NCBI GenBank assembly: GCA_018268995.1
Contig: JAFDVL010000012.1
Location: 124,001 to 188,000, forward strand
Source: Acidobacteriota bacterium
GTDB lineage: Bacteria; Acidobacteriota; Blastocatellia; RBC074
DNA: 64,000 bases
Direction of reading: 5' to 3'
In this document: positions 1 through 10,148 of the stretch, piece after piece
How the letters are laid out: each line of letters opens with the position of its first letter
Position numbering within the stretch: position 1 is the first letter of the stretch
Notes under the pieces: generated by a model
The model's input: the letters and a program-made list of their open reading frames with translations, nothing else
What the model was told of the DNA's origin: nothing
Database searches by the model: none
Program-made: the position numbers and the translations under genes

Positions 1-3000
1 AGCTGAAGATGTGTCCAAAGCCATTACGGTCGCGGAGTTCATAGCGGCTAGAAGCCTTGAAATCATGTCCTTCAGGGGCGTAACTCAACCCAAGAATGCC
101 AGAGGTAAAGCTTCCTTGCTGCCCGGCAATATGGAAACCTTGCTCGACACCAAAATCCAATGACAGCGATTTGCGTAGCGATAACTGGTCATTAACGCCC
201 AAGACCATGTAACTATCCGTGCTGCTGACGCCGTTTTCGATCTGATACCGACCGTTAAGGCCAATGCCAGCCCACGGTAGCTTGCTTTCAATCCCCATGC
301 TGAGTTCGTGGCGACCGGCGGTTACCGCAAATCCATTGCTGCTTACGTCGGCAGTCGGAATGATGGGGGCTGAACCCATCCGATTGTTGATGACGAGTTT
401 GGCGAATTTGTTGATTTCCCAGCTTGCGCCGAGAGTCGTCTGATTTGGAAACGACTGGTCATGTGAGGATGAGAGATTCTGTTCCCGTTGGAGGTTGATT
501 TCCAACCGTTCCATTGGTTTGATCTCTGCTCCTACTGTGACCATTTGGGAAACTGTTTGTCCCGTCGCTACGGTGAACGTGTTGGTGGAAGGAGCAGTGA
601 CAGTCCCGAGCCCTGTCCCAAATCCCGGATTGACAGCCGTGACTGTGCTTGAACCGTTATTGTTCAGGTCACGATAATCATAGCCGCCCGTTAATTTCAG
701 CCAAGGAGTGATCTGTTGACTGTACGATGCCCCAAAAGTACGGCGATTGTTGTTTACGTTTGCCGTATGGTTGCGCTCGTCAATCCCTTCAATGCGTAGC
801 GTGCCCCCTTTCACCGGGTCCATACTGTATTGCAGTGTTGTTCGCTGGTTGCCAGGTGTGACTGTCCCACCGAAAGGATTGTAAAAGCCTTGATCGGACT
901 TCAGGCACACGCCCTGGAACTTGGAATTATAACGATGGAAGGGCAAGTTTAACTCAGCACGATAGGCATCTCCTGTTTGTGAGCCAGAGGCACCCGACCC
1001 ATTAAAAAAGAAATTGCCTGCGTTCATGAGTTCTCCACTCGTTCTTGCCCCTTCCACCGAGAGGAAGCCGGAGCCAAGCGATTTGCGAACATGTAGACCC
1101 CCAACTGTCCATGTATTCGCAGCGCCTTGTTTTTGGTCAACATAGCTTCCTCCAACCTCGAAGCCGGCTCTACCCCATTTGTATTGAGCGGCTCCCCCAT
1201 AGACAGAATTGCGCAGTCCGCCCTCTCGATGCTCGTAGGTGGCAATGATCTGCACAAGATTCAGGTTATAAGTAAAAGGATTGATTGGACGCAGGAAATA
1301 GATGGTTCCCATCGTGTAATCAATGTTGTAGTCAATATTTCGTTGCAACCCTTCTCGCTTGAGAATCACTTCGGGATTGCGACGGTCTCGGACCTCGACA
1401 AAGATTTGTTCGCTTCCGAGTAAAATATCGCGGTTACTCAGCACGCCATACCCAGTTGAGCCGCCAGCAAATACATCGCGCGCGAAGGCCGTATCGGGAC
1501 GTGCCCCAATCGCGGTAATGAATGAACCGCTGTCTTCCAGGTGAATTTTGCCACCGGTTAGACGGCGATTGTATTCCGCTAATGAATTGCTGTTACTCAA
1601 GCTCAAGGATGGCTGAAGTTGTGTTCGGTTCAGGTAATTGCCATTCTCGCGGCCTGAAAGGGTGAAGTCCCCGAACATGCCGTAAGAAGTGTTTCGCTCT
1701 AATAAAGCATAAATTTTGCTGTTAGAGAGCGTCTCGTTTTGGGATTGTGAAGTATCCCCGAACGTGTCGTAGCGACGCAGGCTATTGTCCAGATCAAACA
1801 AGCTGTTCTGGTTGGCGAACCGATTCAAGGGACGGGCTGAATCATAGCTGAACGTAACCATCGTCTTGTCGCTCAAAACAGGCGCTTTGATGAAGACTTG
1901 TCCACGTCCTTGTACTTGTTCATCCGTCCGCATGAAGGCGTTCTCCGGTGAAGCCTTACCAACTGACACAGTGGCATTCGAGACCATGATCGTTGGTCGG
2001 ATATCCGGCGTAACTCGCACATCAAGGGGCAGGGAATTAATGTCCCCCGTCGAAGCAAGTAGTGTTACCACGCCAGCTTTGCTGGGGGAAAAGAAGCGCA
2101 GTTCCGCAATTCCGTTTTCTGTGTGTAGCTGGAATTCGTTCTGTGAAACCGGATTGCTCGCGCCAGTAGCATTTGATCCAGCTTCACCGTTGAGGGCACC
2201 GTTCAGAGTATGGAGGGCACGAGTCGTTAGGGTTTCTCCAATGCCCACGAGTGTCCCGGCACTCGCTTTGATACGAATGTCGGTATCCTGGGCGGGCAGC
2301 CCTTTGGCATCCAGCACTTGAACGCCTACTACGATTGAGTCGCGTCCGCCAGCTCGAACGGATTGGCTAACCGGCGTAACGACGATTTGGCCGGCCTGTC
2401 CGCCCTTGTAGAGCGTGACGGCAATTATTTGCCCTTCCTCTCCGTTGGGGCCAACTGCCTTCACTTGCACCTGATTCGCTCCCGGTTGGACGGGAATTGC
2501 GTTGTAGGTATATTCCACGGACTTGGTGCTTGTATCGCGACGGGTTGTTCCGATTTGCTTGTCGCTGATGGGTGTGTCGTTTACCGAAAGTTCAAGCTTG
2601 TAGTCCAGGGATGTGCGTAAACGAAGGTCTAACGCCGCACCTTTGATGACTTCACCGTTTTTATAATTGGTGACTTGAATTTCTCCCGCTTTGGGCGCTG
2701 GAAGGGTTTGTTTGGCAAGTAGTCCCTGGTCCAACGGATTTTCACGGCCTGCCTGTTGGTCCGCCGCTTCGTGAAGTTTTTTATCTTTTCGTTCCTTTTC
2801 TGTAAGCGGTTCCGATGTATCGCAGGGTTGACGCTTCTCTGGATCGAGTGTGATTTCTGGTCGTTTCCAGTCTTTGGGCTGGAGCGGAAAATTGACGCGA
2901 TAGAGACCGCCGCCTAGTAACGGACGAACCAATCGTGTCCAACTGTGTTGGTAATTTAGTCCTTCATCGAGTAGGACATCGCCTGGGGGTAGAGTCTGCG

Positions 3001-5062
3001 GATCAAGTGTGAGACCCATATTGCCAACATCGATTAAGGGGAAATTGTACAACCCTGCGGTATCGGTCAGTACCGAGCGACCATTGGATGTATAGATGCG
3101 GGCTGAACTGACAGGCCGATCCTCGCCTTCGTCAAAATAGCCATTCCCATTCAAGTCTTCAAAAACGCGACCAATGATGATTTGACTATCATCAAAGACG
3201 CCTAATGAAACAAATACGGTAGAACGCGCTCCACCTGTGGTTACTTTGTCGCCATTCGGGAAACTCCCTTCGGCAACTGCAACATTGGTGTGTTCACCCG
3301 GCGCTGCTCCGGTGCCAATTCGCACCCGGTAAATGATGGAAACCGCTTCCTGGGAAATGAGTGTCCCTAAGTTGAAGGTTAGTTTATTACCGATCACGAC
3401 AGGAGTAATTGGTGTCAATTGCTTGTTGCGTTCAATCGTCGCTGTTGCATCAATGTAGCTGAAGGAACGAGGTAAGGTGTCATTGATGATAACATTTGAG
3501 GCGTTAATCGCTGTCGTGTTGCGAACGTCGAGCCGATAGCTGACCGTATCGCCAATGACTGCGGTATTGCGATCATTCGTTTTTCTGATATCAAGTGTAA
3601 CCAGCTCGTAGAGTGGAATGTTGAAGACTAAGAGGGACATGTCTTTCAATGTCACTACGTTCTGCGTCGTCACGAATGACCCCGGCAACGCTAATGGTTG
3701 TCCATCTGCCGCCTTGAGTGTGATGTCAAACAGGCCATTGGCTGTTGGAGTTGTGGTGACTTCGATCAGGCGAGCTACATAGCTTGGCGACGTTACGGAA
3801 ATGTAGAACTTGGCAGGTAGATTGCCAGTTCCCAACTGCGACGGGTCAAAAGTGAAATTGAATCCGCCAGAGGAGGGCGTAACATGCGTAGACTTGTTGG
3901 GTTGATTGGGGGCAAGCCCAACATCTGCTGGTAGCGTGATCGGTGTTTTGGCGGCAGCATCTGAACTCAGGATGACCGTCGCTCCACCTACTGGGATCGT
4001 TCCCAGCGAGCGTCCAGCATAGACGATCCCGACCGGATTGACGGTCATTTTGACAGGATTTGATGTGACCGGATCAAAGTTTGACCCCATCACTGTAAAA
4101 GTGTTGATGATGCCAACGCCGGGTAATGTCTGGTCAATCATGATTTGGAACTGAAGCGTGACAACCTGATTGAGTGCGATGGAGGGGAAAGCTGCCATTA
4201 CTTGTGTTGGGATGGCCTGCCCCGGATCGGTGTCAGCCGCATCTGTTTGGGGAACGCCATCAATAAATAGCGTGCCTGCCACATAGGATGTTCCGGTCGG
4301 AAGGTCATCTTTGAGAATGACATTTAATCCTGCCGAGCCGCCTGTGTTTTTGAAGGCCAATGTGATCCAGTACGGCTGACCGGGGATGACGGTTGCCTTG
4401 TCTGTGCTATTCAACGCATCCGTTTTGTTCGTTGAGATTCCTTTGAAGGGCGGAAGTGCCGGATTCTTGGGATTGGTAATCTCCGGCCCTTTGAGGGTTC
4501 CGATCAGGATATTTCCTTTATCTGAACTGTTGCCGTTCGGATAAGTAGCAGTGCCTGTGGCGGTAATGCCAACATTGATTTCTGTCTGCGGAGCTACGGC
4601 TCCGGTGTCAACCTCTGCCAGAACAGTCACGCATGCTCCTGGTGCGAGGGAAGGGAAAGTCGTGGAACTGAGCGTAATCTTGCTGTCTCCTGCTCCGATT
4701 TTGCCGTCATTGTCTATGTCAAAATAGAGGTTTTTGATTACCGAAGGCGGCGTAATGGTTTGGTTACTTATGACATACTGATTATTGCTATTGCCTGTAT
4801 TGCATACCAGGAATGACCGCACAATTACTTCTCGCGGCCCGGCGTAAGAACTGACTGTGGTTTCGTCAGGAGAAACAGCAACGCCTCCCACCGGAAGTAC
4901 GGTGACGGTTACTGTGTTTGAGACGGCATTCCCTGTTTCTCCAGTAGAAGGGTCAGTGTAGGTCGCCCTCGCTACGTTAGAGATGATTGTGCCTGCTGCT
5001 GTTTGTGCCCAGGTGGGTGTCATCAGAGCAAGCAGCAGGCTCAGTAAGAATATTTTCTTCAT
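1..5062 (-). CDS. Giant secreted DUF11/SdrD-repeat protein with predicted outer-membrane barrel (partial)
   Basis: The frame is open for 1687 codons and runs off the window edge, so the C-terminus is missing. It starts at an ATG preceded by AGGAGCCAAA and begins with a classical signal peptide ending in a TWAQ-type cleavage site. Residues about 25-620 are DUF11-like beta-sandwich repeats. An SdrD-B-like domain follows at about 625-675, with the GRVFEDLNGNGYFD motif. From about residue 1190 the sequence alternates short polar and aromatic strands, as in outer-membrane beta-barrels; the segment near 1220-1262 (REGLQRNIDYNIDYTMG) resembles conserved cores of large barrel proteins. I infer a surface-exposed stalk anchored by a barrel. 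It is the last of four minus-strand genes with good ribosome binding sites and short gaps, probably one operon. The exact function is unknown; adhesin or assembly platform are both possible. Confidence 0.85.
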   Translation of the reverse strand, partial: MKKIFLLSLLLALMTPTWAQTAAGTIISNVARATYTDPSTGETGNAVSNTVTVTVLPVGGVAVSPDETTVSSYAGPREVIVRSFLVCNTGNSNNQYVISNQTITPPSVIKNLYFDIDNDGKIGAGDSKITLSSTTFPSLAPGACVTVLAEVDTGAVAPQTEINVGITATGTATYPNGNSSDKGNILIGTLKGPEITNPKNPALPPFKGISTNKTDALNSTDKATVIPGQPYWITLAFKNTGGSAGLNVILKDDLPTGTSYVAGTLFIDGVPQTDAADTDPGQAIPTQVMAAFPSIALNQVVTLQFQIMIDQTLPGVGIINTFTVMGSNFDPVTSNPVKMTVNPVGIVYAGRSLGTIPVGGATVILSSDAAAKTPITLPADVGLAPNQPNKSTHVTPSSGGFNFTFDPSQLGTGNLPAKFYISVTSPSYVARLIEVTTTPTANGLFDITLKAADGQPLALPGSFVTTQNVVTLKDMSLLVFNIPLYELVTLDIRKTNDRNTAVIGDTVSYRLDVRNTTAINASNVIINDTLPRSFSYIDATATIERNKQLTPITPVVIGNKLTFNLGTLISQEAVSIIYRVRIGTGAAPGEHTNVAVAEGSFPNGDKVTTGGARSTVFVSLGVFDDSQIIIGRVFEDLNGNGYFDEGEDRPVSSARIYTSNGRSVLTDTAGLYNFPLIDVGNMGLTLDPQTLPPGDVLLDEGLNYQHSWTRLVRPLLGGGLYRVNFPLQPKDWKRPEITLDPEKRQPCDTSEPLTEKERKDKKLHEAADQQAGRENPLDQGLLAKQTLPAPKAGEIQVTNYKNGEVIKGAALDLRLRTSLDYKLELSVNDTPISDKQIGTTRRDTSTKSVEYTYNAIPVQPGANQVQVKAVGPNGEEGQIIAVTLYKGGQAGQIVVTPVSQSVRAGGRDSIVVGVQVLDAKGLPAQDTDIRIKASAGTLVGIGETLTTRALHTLNGALNGEAGSNATGASNPVSQNEFQLHTENGIAELRFFSPSKAGVVTLLASTGDINSLPLDVRVTPDIRPTIMVSNATVSVGKASPENAFMRTDEQVQGRGQVFIKAPVLSDKTMVTFSYDSARPLNRFANQNSLFDLDNSLRRYDTFGDTSQSQNETLSNSKIYALLERNTSYGMFGDFTLSGRENGNYLNRTQLQPSLSLSNSNSLAEYNRRLTGGKIHLEDSGSFITAIGARPDTAFARDVFAGGSTGYGVLSNRDILLGSEQIFVEVRDRRNPEVILKREGLQRNIDYNIDYTMGTIYFLRPINPFTYNLNLVQIIATYEHREGGLRNSVYGGAAQYKWGRAGFEVGGSYVDQKQGAANTWTVGGLHVRKSLGSGFLSVEGARTSGELMNAGNFFFNGSGASGSQTGDAYRAELNLPFHRYNSKFQGVCLKSDQGFYNPFGGTVTPGNQRTTLQYSMDPVKGGTLRIEGIDERNHTANVNNNRRTFGASYSQQITPWLKLTGGYDYRDLNNNGSSTVTAVNPGFGTGLGTVTAPSTNTFTVATGQTVSQMVTVGAEIKPMERLEINLQREQNLSSSHDQSFPNQTTLGASWEINKFAKLVINNRMGSAPIIPTADVSSNGFAVTAGRHELSMGIESKLPWAGIGLNGRYQIENGVSSTDSYMVLGVNDQLSLRKSLSLDFGVEQGFHIAGQQGSFTSGILGLSYAPEGHDFKASSRYELRDRNGFGHIFS

Positions 5063-5126
5063 TTTGGCTCCTAAAAAATAAGAAATGCGAAATAGAGGGG
5101 CCATTACAGCCCCCTATTTATAGGAA

Positions 5127-7157
5127 TTACTTAATCATCCGTTTGAATGAGAAAGTGCCGCTTGCTCCGGCAGCGAGACTCGCTACGGTGTCTGTTAACA
5201 CTGAACTTCCGGCAACATCTCCTGTGAGCGTGCCGCTGTTGGTGTCGGTGGCTGAACCGACTACCTGTGTCGTCGTACTACCCCAGTTATTTGGGGCAGC
5301 ATTCCCATCTTCGGTAATCACGATGTTTGTCGCGTTCAATGTCACGCTCCCGGTCCCACCCGTTGACGCAAGGTTGCTGTACTGGACGTTGTAAATGATT
5401 TGTGCGCCCGGCACAGGGTCTGTTGCGGCACCAATCCCGGTCGAATTTGAAATGGACGAAGTTTTGACCAGTTTCAAATAGCCGGTGTAGATGCGATCAA
5501 TGGTGTTATTGGATTTGGTAGGATCATTTGTGCTGGTTGCTTTGATGATCGTATCAAAGCCGGTGAGAACGCTCTGTCCGGTTGGTATCGTAACGCGCAC
5601 CTGGTAGTTTTGCGTTGCGTTCGGAGCCAATACGCCTGTCGTTACCGTGGCGCCACCGCTTACGGTTGTCCAGGTTGTACCACCATCGAGGGAAATCTCG
5701 ACAGTAGAGCCGGCTGGAACGGTTGGGGTGCTGAGAACGAATGAATCGTTCGAGTTCCCCGTGTTTTGCAGCGTATTGTTGAAGACAATGGTGGCCGCAG
5801 CGGTTGTGTTTCCGCTCGGTACTTGAATCCCAGTGAGCTGGGATTTGTTCGTGTAGTCATCGTTGTTGCTGGTTGGTCCCGTTGCGCCCGGTGTTCCTGC
5901 CGGACCGTTGAGAACAGATACATTGACAGTTACCGGCGTGGTTTGGATTACGCCGTTGCCGTCAATCGTTCCTGCTGCTGGGCCTTCATTGAAGTTGGCG
6001 TTGCCGTCGCCAGCATTCGGGGCAGCGTCACCCGATTGATCAGTGATCGGCTGATTTAAACTGTTGGTTGCGAACGTATCCGCAATAATCGAGATTGGGC
6101 GTGAAGGGGAGGCCGTGGGTTGTACCACGACATCAAATGGAATGATCGCTGTACAGGCCCCAGCCGCAAGACTGTTGCCAATGTTGAAGGCGATTCTGGT
6201 TACTGAAGCTAACGTGGCCGGAGGCGTAGTTGTCCAGGCTGCCGCAGTTGGCGCTACGGACAACGGATCGGTGGTGTACAGGGTTCCAGCCGGGAAGGTC
6301 TGTCCACTGCGCAAAACCGTGTCATTCGGGATCGGTGCAAAAATAAAGACCCCTGTTGCCGCTGCCACTGGCGCTCCCGGTAAAGTAATGGAAGTCGCAG
6401 CACGATTCCCTGAGTTACAGTCCTGGAGTGTATACGTCATCGTGTCGCCTACTGTTACCGGACCCGTAGGAGCCGTTAACGTGATGGCGATCATGGCGTC
6501 TTTTTCAATGGCTGTTGTGATTGAGCCTAGTGCTTCACGAATCCCATTGACAGCCGTTGCGTCCGTCGTCGTGATGCCGTTGGCACTGGCGACATTTGGT
6601 TGGTTGTCAAAACTTGGACTCCCCGTGGTGGCGTCGCCCAATGTGACAGATACACTGGCGCCAGGCGTGGCTGCAGCGTTGGCTGTGATTTTGACGACAA
6701 CGGGCAAGCTGATGTTCGGATTCAACGAAGGTGTCGTTGTGGAAGTCAGGAGGTTCGTTTCTCCAGCATCCAAAACGCCATTTCCATTGGTATCTGCAAA
6801 CATCGCCGTTACCGTCACCGGGCCACTGACAACCGCTCCTGCTCCCGCTGCCGGGAAGGTCATGACTTCAGGATAGTTGCCCGTATTGGTGAGCGTGAAC
6901 GTGAGGGTTGCACTTTGGCCAGGAACAAGATTGGGTACTGTCCCCGCGTCAGGCGTGATGGTGATACCGGCAACTTTGAGTACGGTGACTGTCACCGTAT
7001 TCGAGGTGCCGTTGTGCGTGTTGGCGGCAGGGTCTGTGTAGGTGTATTTCGCTGTATTGCTAATCACCGTTCCGGCAGGTGTTGCCGTTTGTGCAAAGGC
7101 TTGCAACAGGAAGACCCCGCAAATCAGACAAAGAAAAAATAAGGCTTTTATCTTCAT
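5127..7157 (-). CDS. Secreted DUF11-type repeat protein (paralogue 1)
   Basis: A 676-residue exported protein. The start is fixed by GGAAGGAG just upstream of ATG, and residues 1-23 form a signal peptide ending AFAQ. The rest is threonine/alanine/asparagine-rich beta-sandwich sequence of the DUF11 type, with repeated stretches such as ISNTAKYTYTDPAANT and VTVTVLKVAGITITPD. It aligns along most of its length with the next gene upstream in the operon, so the two arose by tandem duplication. A short calcium-binding-like segment, DTNGNGVLDAGE, occurs near residue 125 and is shared with the paralogue. It ends in FSFKRMIK, probably the last strand of a DUF11 domain. No membrane anchor follows, so it is likely secreted or held by partners such as the giant barrel protein downstream. 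Its role is not known. Confidence 0.85.
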   Translation of the reverse strand: MKIKALFFLCLICGVFLLQAFAQTATPAGTVISNTAKYTYTDPAANTHNGTSNTVTVTVLKVAGITITPDAGTVPNLVPGQSATLTFTLTNTGNYPEVMTFPAAGAGAVVSGPVTVTAMFADTNGNGVLDAGETNLLTSTTTPSLNPNISLPVVVKITANAAATPGASVSVTLGDATTGSPSFDNQPNVASANGITTTDATAVNGIREALGSITTAIEKDAMIAITLTAPTGPVTVGDTMTYTLQDCNSGNRAATSITLPGAPVAAATGVFIFAPIPNDTVLRSGQTFPAGTLYTTDPLSVAPTAAAWTTTPPATLASVTRIAFNIGNSLAAGACTAIIPFDVVVQPTASPSRPISIIADTFATNSLNQPITDQSGDAAPNAGDGNANFNEGPAAGTIDGNGVIQTTPVTVNVSVLNGPAGTPGATGPTSNNDDYTNKSQLTGIQVPSGNTTAAATIVFNNTLQNTGNSNDSFVLSTPTVPAGSTVEISLDGGTTWTTVSGGATVTTGVLAPNATQNYQVRVTIPTGQSVLTGFDTIIKATSTNDPTKSNNTIDRIYTGYLKLVKTSSISNSTGIGAATDPVPGAQIIYNVQYSNLASTGGTGSVTLNATNIVITEDGNAAPNNWGSTTTQVVGSATDTNSGTLTGDVAGSSVLTDTVASLAAGASGTFSFKRMIK

Positions 7158-7168
7158 TTGGCTCCTTC

Positions 7169-9487
7169 CTATTTAATTAAGCGGCTGAATGTGCAGGTCG
7201 CGACCTGCCCTGCCGTCAGAGGGTTCGTAAGTTGGAACGTGAGACTCGTCGATCCAGCAGAATCGCCGGTAATCGTCGCTGGAACGGTACATGAGGCCGA
7301 CCCTACAACTTGGGTTGTGTTTGCCCCCCAGTTATTCGGTGCCGTATTACCGTCTTCCGTGATCGTCACGTTCGAGGATTGCAGAGGGAAACGATTGATG
7401 ACATTCCACGGCCCGTTGGTGAGCAAAGGGTCTGGGGTTGTGCCGGGAAGTTTCCCTGTAATTGTAAGGGTATAAGTAACTTGTGCGCCTGGAACAGCAT
7501 CTGATGCTCCGCCAACGCCCGTTGAATTTGTCGTGGTTGCCGATTTGACCACGTCCGCCGAGCCAGTAATGATGGTGTCACCGGTTGAGTCAAAAATCTG
7601 ATCGCCAGGACAAGTACCACCCCAAGCGCCGCCGCCTACCCAAGTGCGAGCATGGGAGACGTTGGCATACGAGGTCGCCATTGGGGTTTGTGTCCCCGCA
7701 AAATAGAGACCCACATACATCGTGACCGTGAGATTGGTTTTCCCTGCGTATTTGGCGTTCGGAAAGGTGTGACGGGCAAGGAAATTAACTGACTGGCCGG
7801 GATCTAAGGTGATTCCACCGAACGGAACATTGGCGGAGTCTACCGTGTGAATGCTGGAAGTTAGCGTGGTTGTCGTGCTTGACAAGCCAGCCGCCGACTT
7901 TAACATCTTCCAGGTAGCGCCCCCGTCAAAAGAGACTTCGGTGGTAATGTCCTGCGCGTTGTCGAAGAAGATTCCGGCAGCACCGCCCGTGTAATAGATG
8001 ACATTGGGAGTGTCCGCTTCATTGGCGGATTTGTTCCCCTGAATCAAACCAAATGAGAAGGGAATTGTCCCTGTGTTCTTGATTTGCTTCGGCGAAGTAA
8101 CCACGATGTTACCGCTTAGCGTACTGAAATCAGGCTCAGCCCATGTCGTGTGATCATAATGCTCGCAGTTTGTCGTGATGTTATTCATGACCGTGCTGCT
8201 AACATTGGATTGTGGGCCAATGTAAACAAGCGGCGAACCGGTAAGGGCTGTTTGCTGTTGTACGCCGTTGCCATCGGTTGAACCGGGGGCAGTACCTTCA
8301 TCAAAGTTGGCATTGCCGTCACCAGCCATTGGTGTGGGATCGCCGGATTGATCGGTAATTGTGGTTCCAAGCGAGTTGGTCCCAAAGGCGTCCACGATTT
8401 CGGAAATGTTCGGTACAGTGATCGGATTCACACCCGAATTGATCGTGACGATGAAGGGGTAACTCGCTGTGCAAGTGCCGGTTGCCAGACTGCTTCCAGT
8501 GGCAAATGCGATGCGAGTTACAGACGACAATGTAGCTGGAGCAGTAGCCGTCCAAGCGGCAGCAGTCGGAGCAACCGTTAGGGGGGCGGTAGTGTACAGC
8601 GTCGAACCGGGGAAGGCTTGACCTGCTTTTAACGTTGTGTTGGCTGGAATGGGCGCAATAATGTATACGCTCGAATTATTCCCAGCCGGGCCACCGCTTA
8701 ATGTCAGGGCTGTGACGGGCGTATTGACGCTGTCGTTGCACGCCTGTGTCGAGTAGGCAATATCGCTGCCGGGAGTAAGCGGCCCAGCCGGAGCGGTTAA
8801 GGTGACGCGGATTTTGGCATCTTCCAAGACATTAAAAGTCTGGCTGCCTTTCGCTTCAAGAATGCCATTGACTGCCGTAGCACTTGATGTCACGACGCCG
8901 TTGGCGCTGCTGTCAGTAGGTTGACTATCAAAACCAGGGCCGCCAGTTGTGGTGTCGCCAAGATTGACGGTAATGGTTGCTCCAGCAGTGGCAGCGGCTT
9001 GCACCTGAACTTGGACTAAAACGTTATGTGTCCCGTTTTGAGCGAGTGTTGCCGACGTAACATCTGCGCCATTTGTAAAGATGTCGGTATCGGTCGCATC
9101 AATAATGCCGTTGCCATTGAGGTCAATGACGGCCTTTTGCACCGTGACGGGGCCAGTAACGACAATGCTTGCGCCAGATGCTTTGTAAATGACAGATTGG
9201 CTAAAGTTGCCGGAATTGGTGACCGTGTAGGTGAGTGTTTTGACAGTGAGTGGAGTGGCATTGGCTACTGCCAATCCATCCGGTGTAATGGTGAGTCCCG
9301 CCACATTTGCTACGGTGACGCTGACTGTATTAGAAACCGCGGATAGGGTGTTGCCCGATGTATCCTGGTATGTCGCGGTGGCTTGGTTCGAGATTACCGT
9401 TCCACCGGGGGTCGCTTGCCCGAAAGCTTGTACGAGCAAGGCGCATAACAGGAGAAAGACCACCCCTACAGAAATCGCTTTCCTCAT
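7169..9487 (-). CDS. Secreted DUF11-type repeat protein (paralogue 2)
   Basis: A 772-residue exported protein starting 13-14 bases after AAAAGGAG. The signal peptide covers roughly residues 1-24 and ends QAFGQ. It shares layout with the neighbouring 676-residue paralogue: an N-terminal GGTVISNQATATY block, a DLNGNGIIDATDTD segment near residue 120, a shared block around TAPLTVAPTAAAW, and a C-terminal CTFSRLIK end. It carries a distinct insertion at about residues 440-620 with a His/Tyr-rich start (NCEHYDHTTW) and a CPGD segment, absent from its partner. Only 11 bases separate the two genes, which supports cotranscription. Presumably secreted to the cell surface; substrate or partner unknown. 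Confidence 0.85.
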   Translation of the reverse strand: MRKAISVGVVFLLLCALLVQAFGQATPGGTVISNQATATYQDTSGNTLSAVSNTVSVTVANVAGLTITPDGLAVANATPLTVKTLTYTVTNSGNFSQSVIYKASGASIVVTGPVTVQKAVIDLNGNGIIDATDTDIFTNGADVTSATLAQNGTHNVLVQVQVQAAATAGATITVNLGDTTTGGPGFDSQPTDSSANGVVTSSATAVNGILEAKGSQTFNVLEDAKIRVTLTAPAGPLTPGSDIAYSTQACNDSVNTPVTALTLSGGPAGNNSSVYIIAPIPANTTLKAGQAFPGSTLYTTAPLTVAPTAAAWTATAPATLSSVTRIAFATGSSLATGTCTASYPFIVTINSGVNPITVPNISEIVDAFGTNSLGTTITDQSGDPTPMAGDGNANFDEGTAPGSTDGNGVQQQTALTGSPLVYIGPQSNVSSTVMNNITTNCEHYDHTTWAEPDFSTLSGNIVVTSPKQIKNTGTIPFSFGLIQGNKSANEADTPNVIYYTGGAAGIFFDNAQDITTEVSFDGGATWKMLKSAAGLSSTTTTLTSSIHTVDSANVPFGGITLDPGQSVNFLARHTFPNAKYAGKTNLTVTMYVGLYFAGTQTPMATSYANVSHARTWVGGGAWGGTCPGDQIFDSTGDTIITGSADVVKSATTTNSTGVGGASDAVPGAQVTYTLTITGKLPGTTPDPLLTNGPWNVINRFPLQSSNVTITEDGNTAPNNWGANTTQVVGSASCTVPATITGDSAGSTSLTFQLTNPLTAGQVATCTFSRLIK

Positions 9488-9525
9488 AGAGATAACTCCT
9501 TTTGTTTATGAATTGGAAATAGTTG

Positions 9526-10020
9526 CTACTTGACGCGAACTTCGTAGCTCAAGTCTTTTTCTCCCTGGAAGCCGTTGGCAACCTGGAGGGCGACGGCACG
9601 ATAGGACTCAACAGGAGCATCAACCTTCTGCTTCTGCCCATTCTCGGTAACCTCAATCTGAGGCTTGGGGCTGAAGGTTTTCCCGTCAAGGGAGAATTCG
9701 GCTTTTGGCGCTGATTCAGGAACAATGACAGTTCCGGCTGGGATTTGACCAATGGCACGGAAGTTATTGATCGCCTCGCCCGTGTTGCTGGCGTGCATGT
9801 TGTAATGGATGGTTTCGCCTTGTTTGGCAATGATGGATTCGTCAAGTGAGACTTGTTTTCCGTCTCGGATGATGTGACCGGAAAGAGTCAGACGCACATC
9901 GTCTCGCGTTGACGGAGTAGCAATGCTGCCCACCACGCCGCCGACGATGGTGATGGTGAGAATGAGAATTGTGAGTGAAAAAGGATGGTTGTTGGCAAAT
10001 ATAGATATTGGCTTGGACAT
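9526..10020 (-). CDS. Small membrane-anchored DUF11-like protein
   Basis: A 164-residue protein with one hydrophobic segment at about residues 13-33 and no clear cleavage site, so it is probably an N-terminally anchored periplasmic or surface protein. The rest looks like a single DUF11 domain: a tract around LSGHIIRDGKQVSL, then IHYNMHASNTGEAINNF and a strand-rich C-terminus ending LSYEVRVK. The start follows CAGGAG with an 11-base spacer. It is the first gene of the four-gene minus-strand surface-protein cluster and could be a chaperone, a subunit or an anchor for the larger members. That role is inferred only from position and shared fold. Confidence 0.75.
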   Translation of the reverse strand: MSKPISIFANNHPFSLTILILTITIVGGVVGSIATPSTRDDVRLTLSGHIIRDGKQVSLDESIIAKQGETIHYNMHASNTGEAINNFRAIGQIPAGTVIVPESAPKAEFSLDGKTFSPKPQIEVTENGQKQKVDAPVESYRAVALQVANGFQGEKDLSYEVRVK

Positions 10021-10148
10021 GTCTTTTCAAACTCCTGAAAACTGTGAGAACAGTGGGTTGGCTTTCTACAGGTAAAGGTGAGAAGGAGTAGAAAGACTTA
10101 AACGTCGAAGAGGCTCTGCAATTATTGTTCCAATGCGGGAAATGGCAA

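Noticed and set aside
6064..6876. Plus-strand gene opposite the DUF11 genes
   Set aside because: It is a shadow frame in the repetitive sequence and has no ribosome site; the minus-strand frame has full support.
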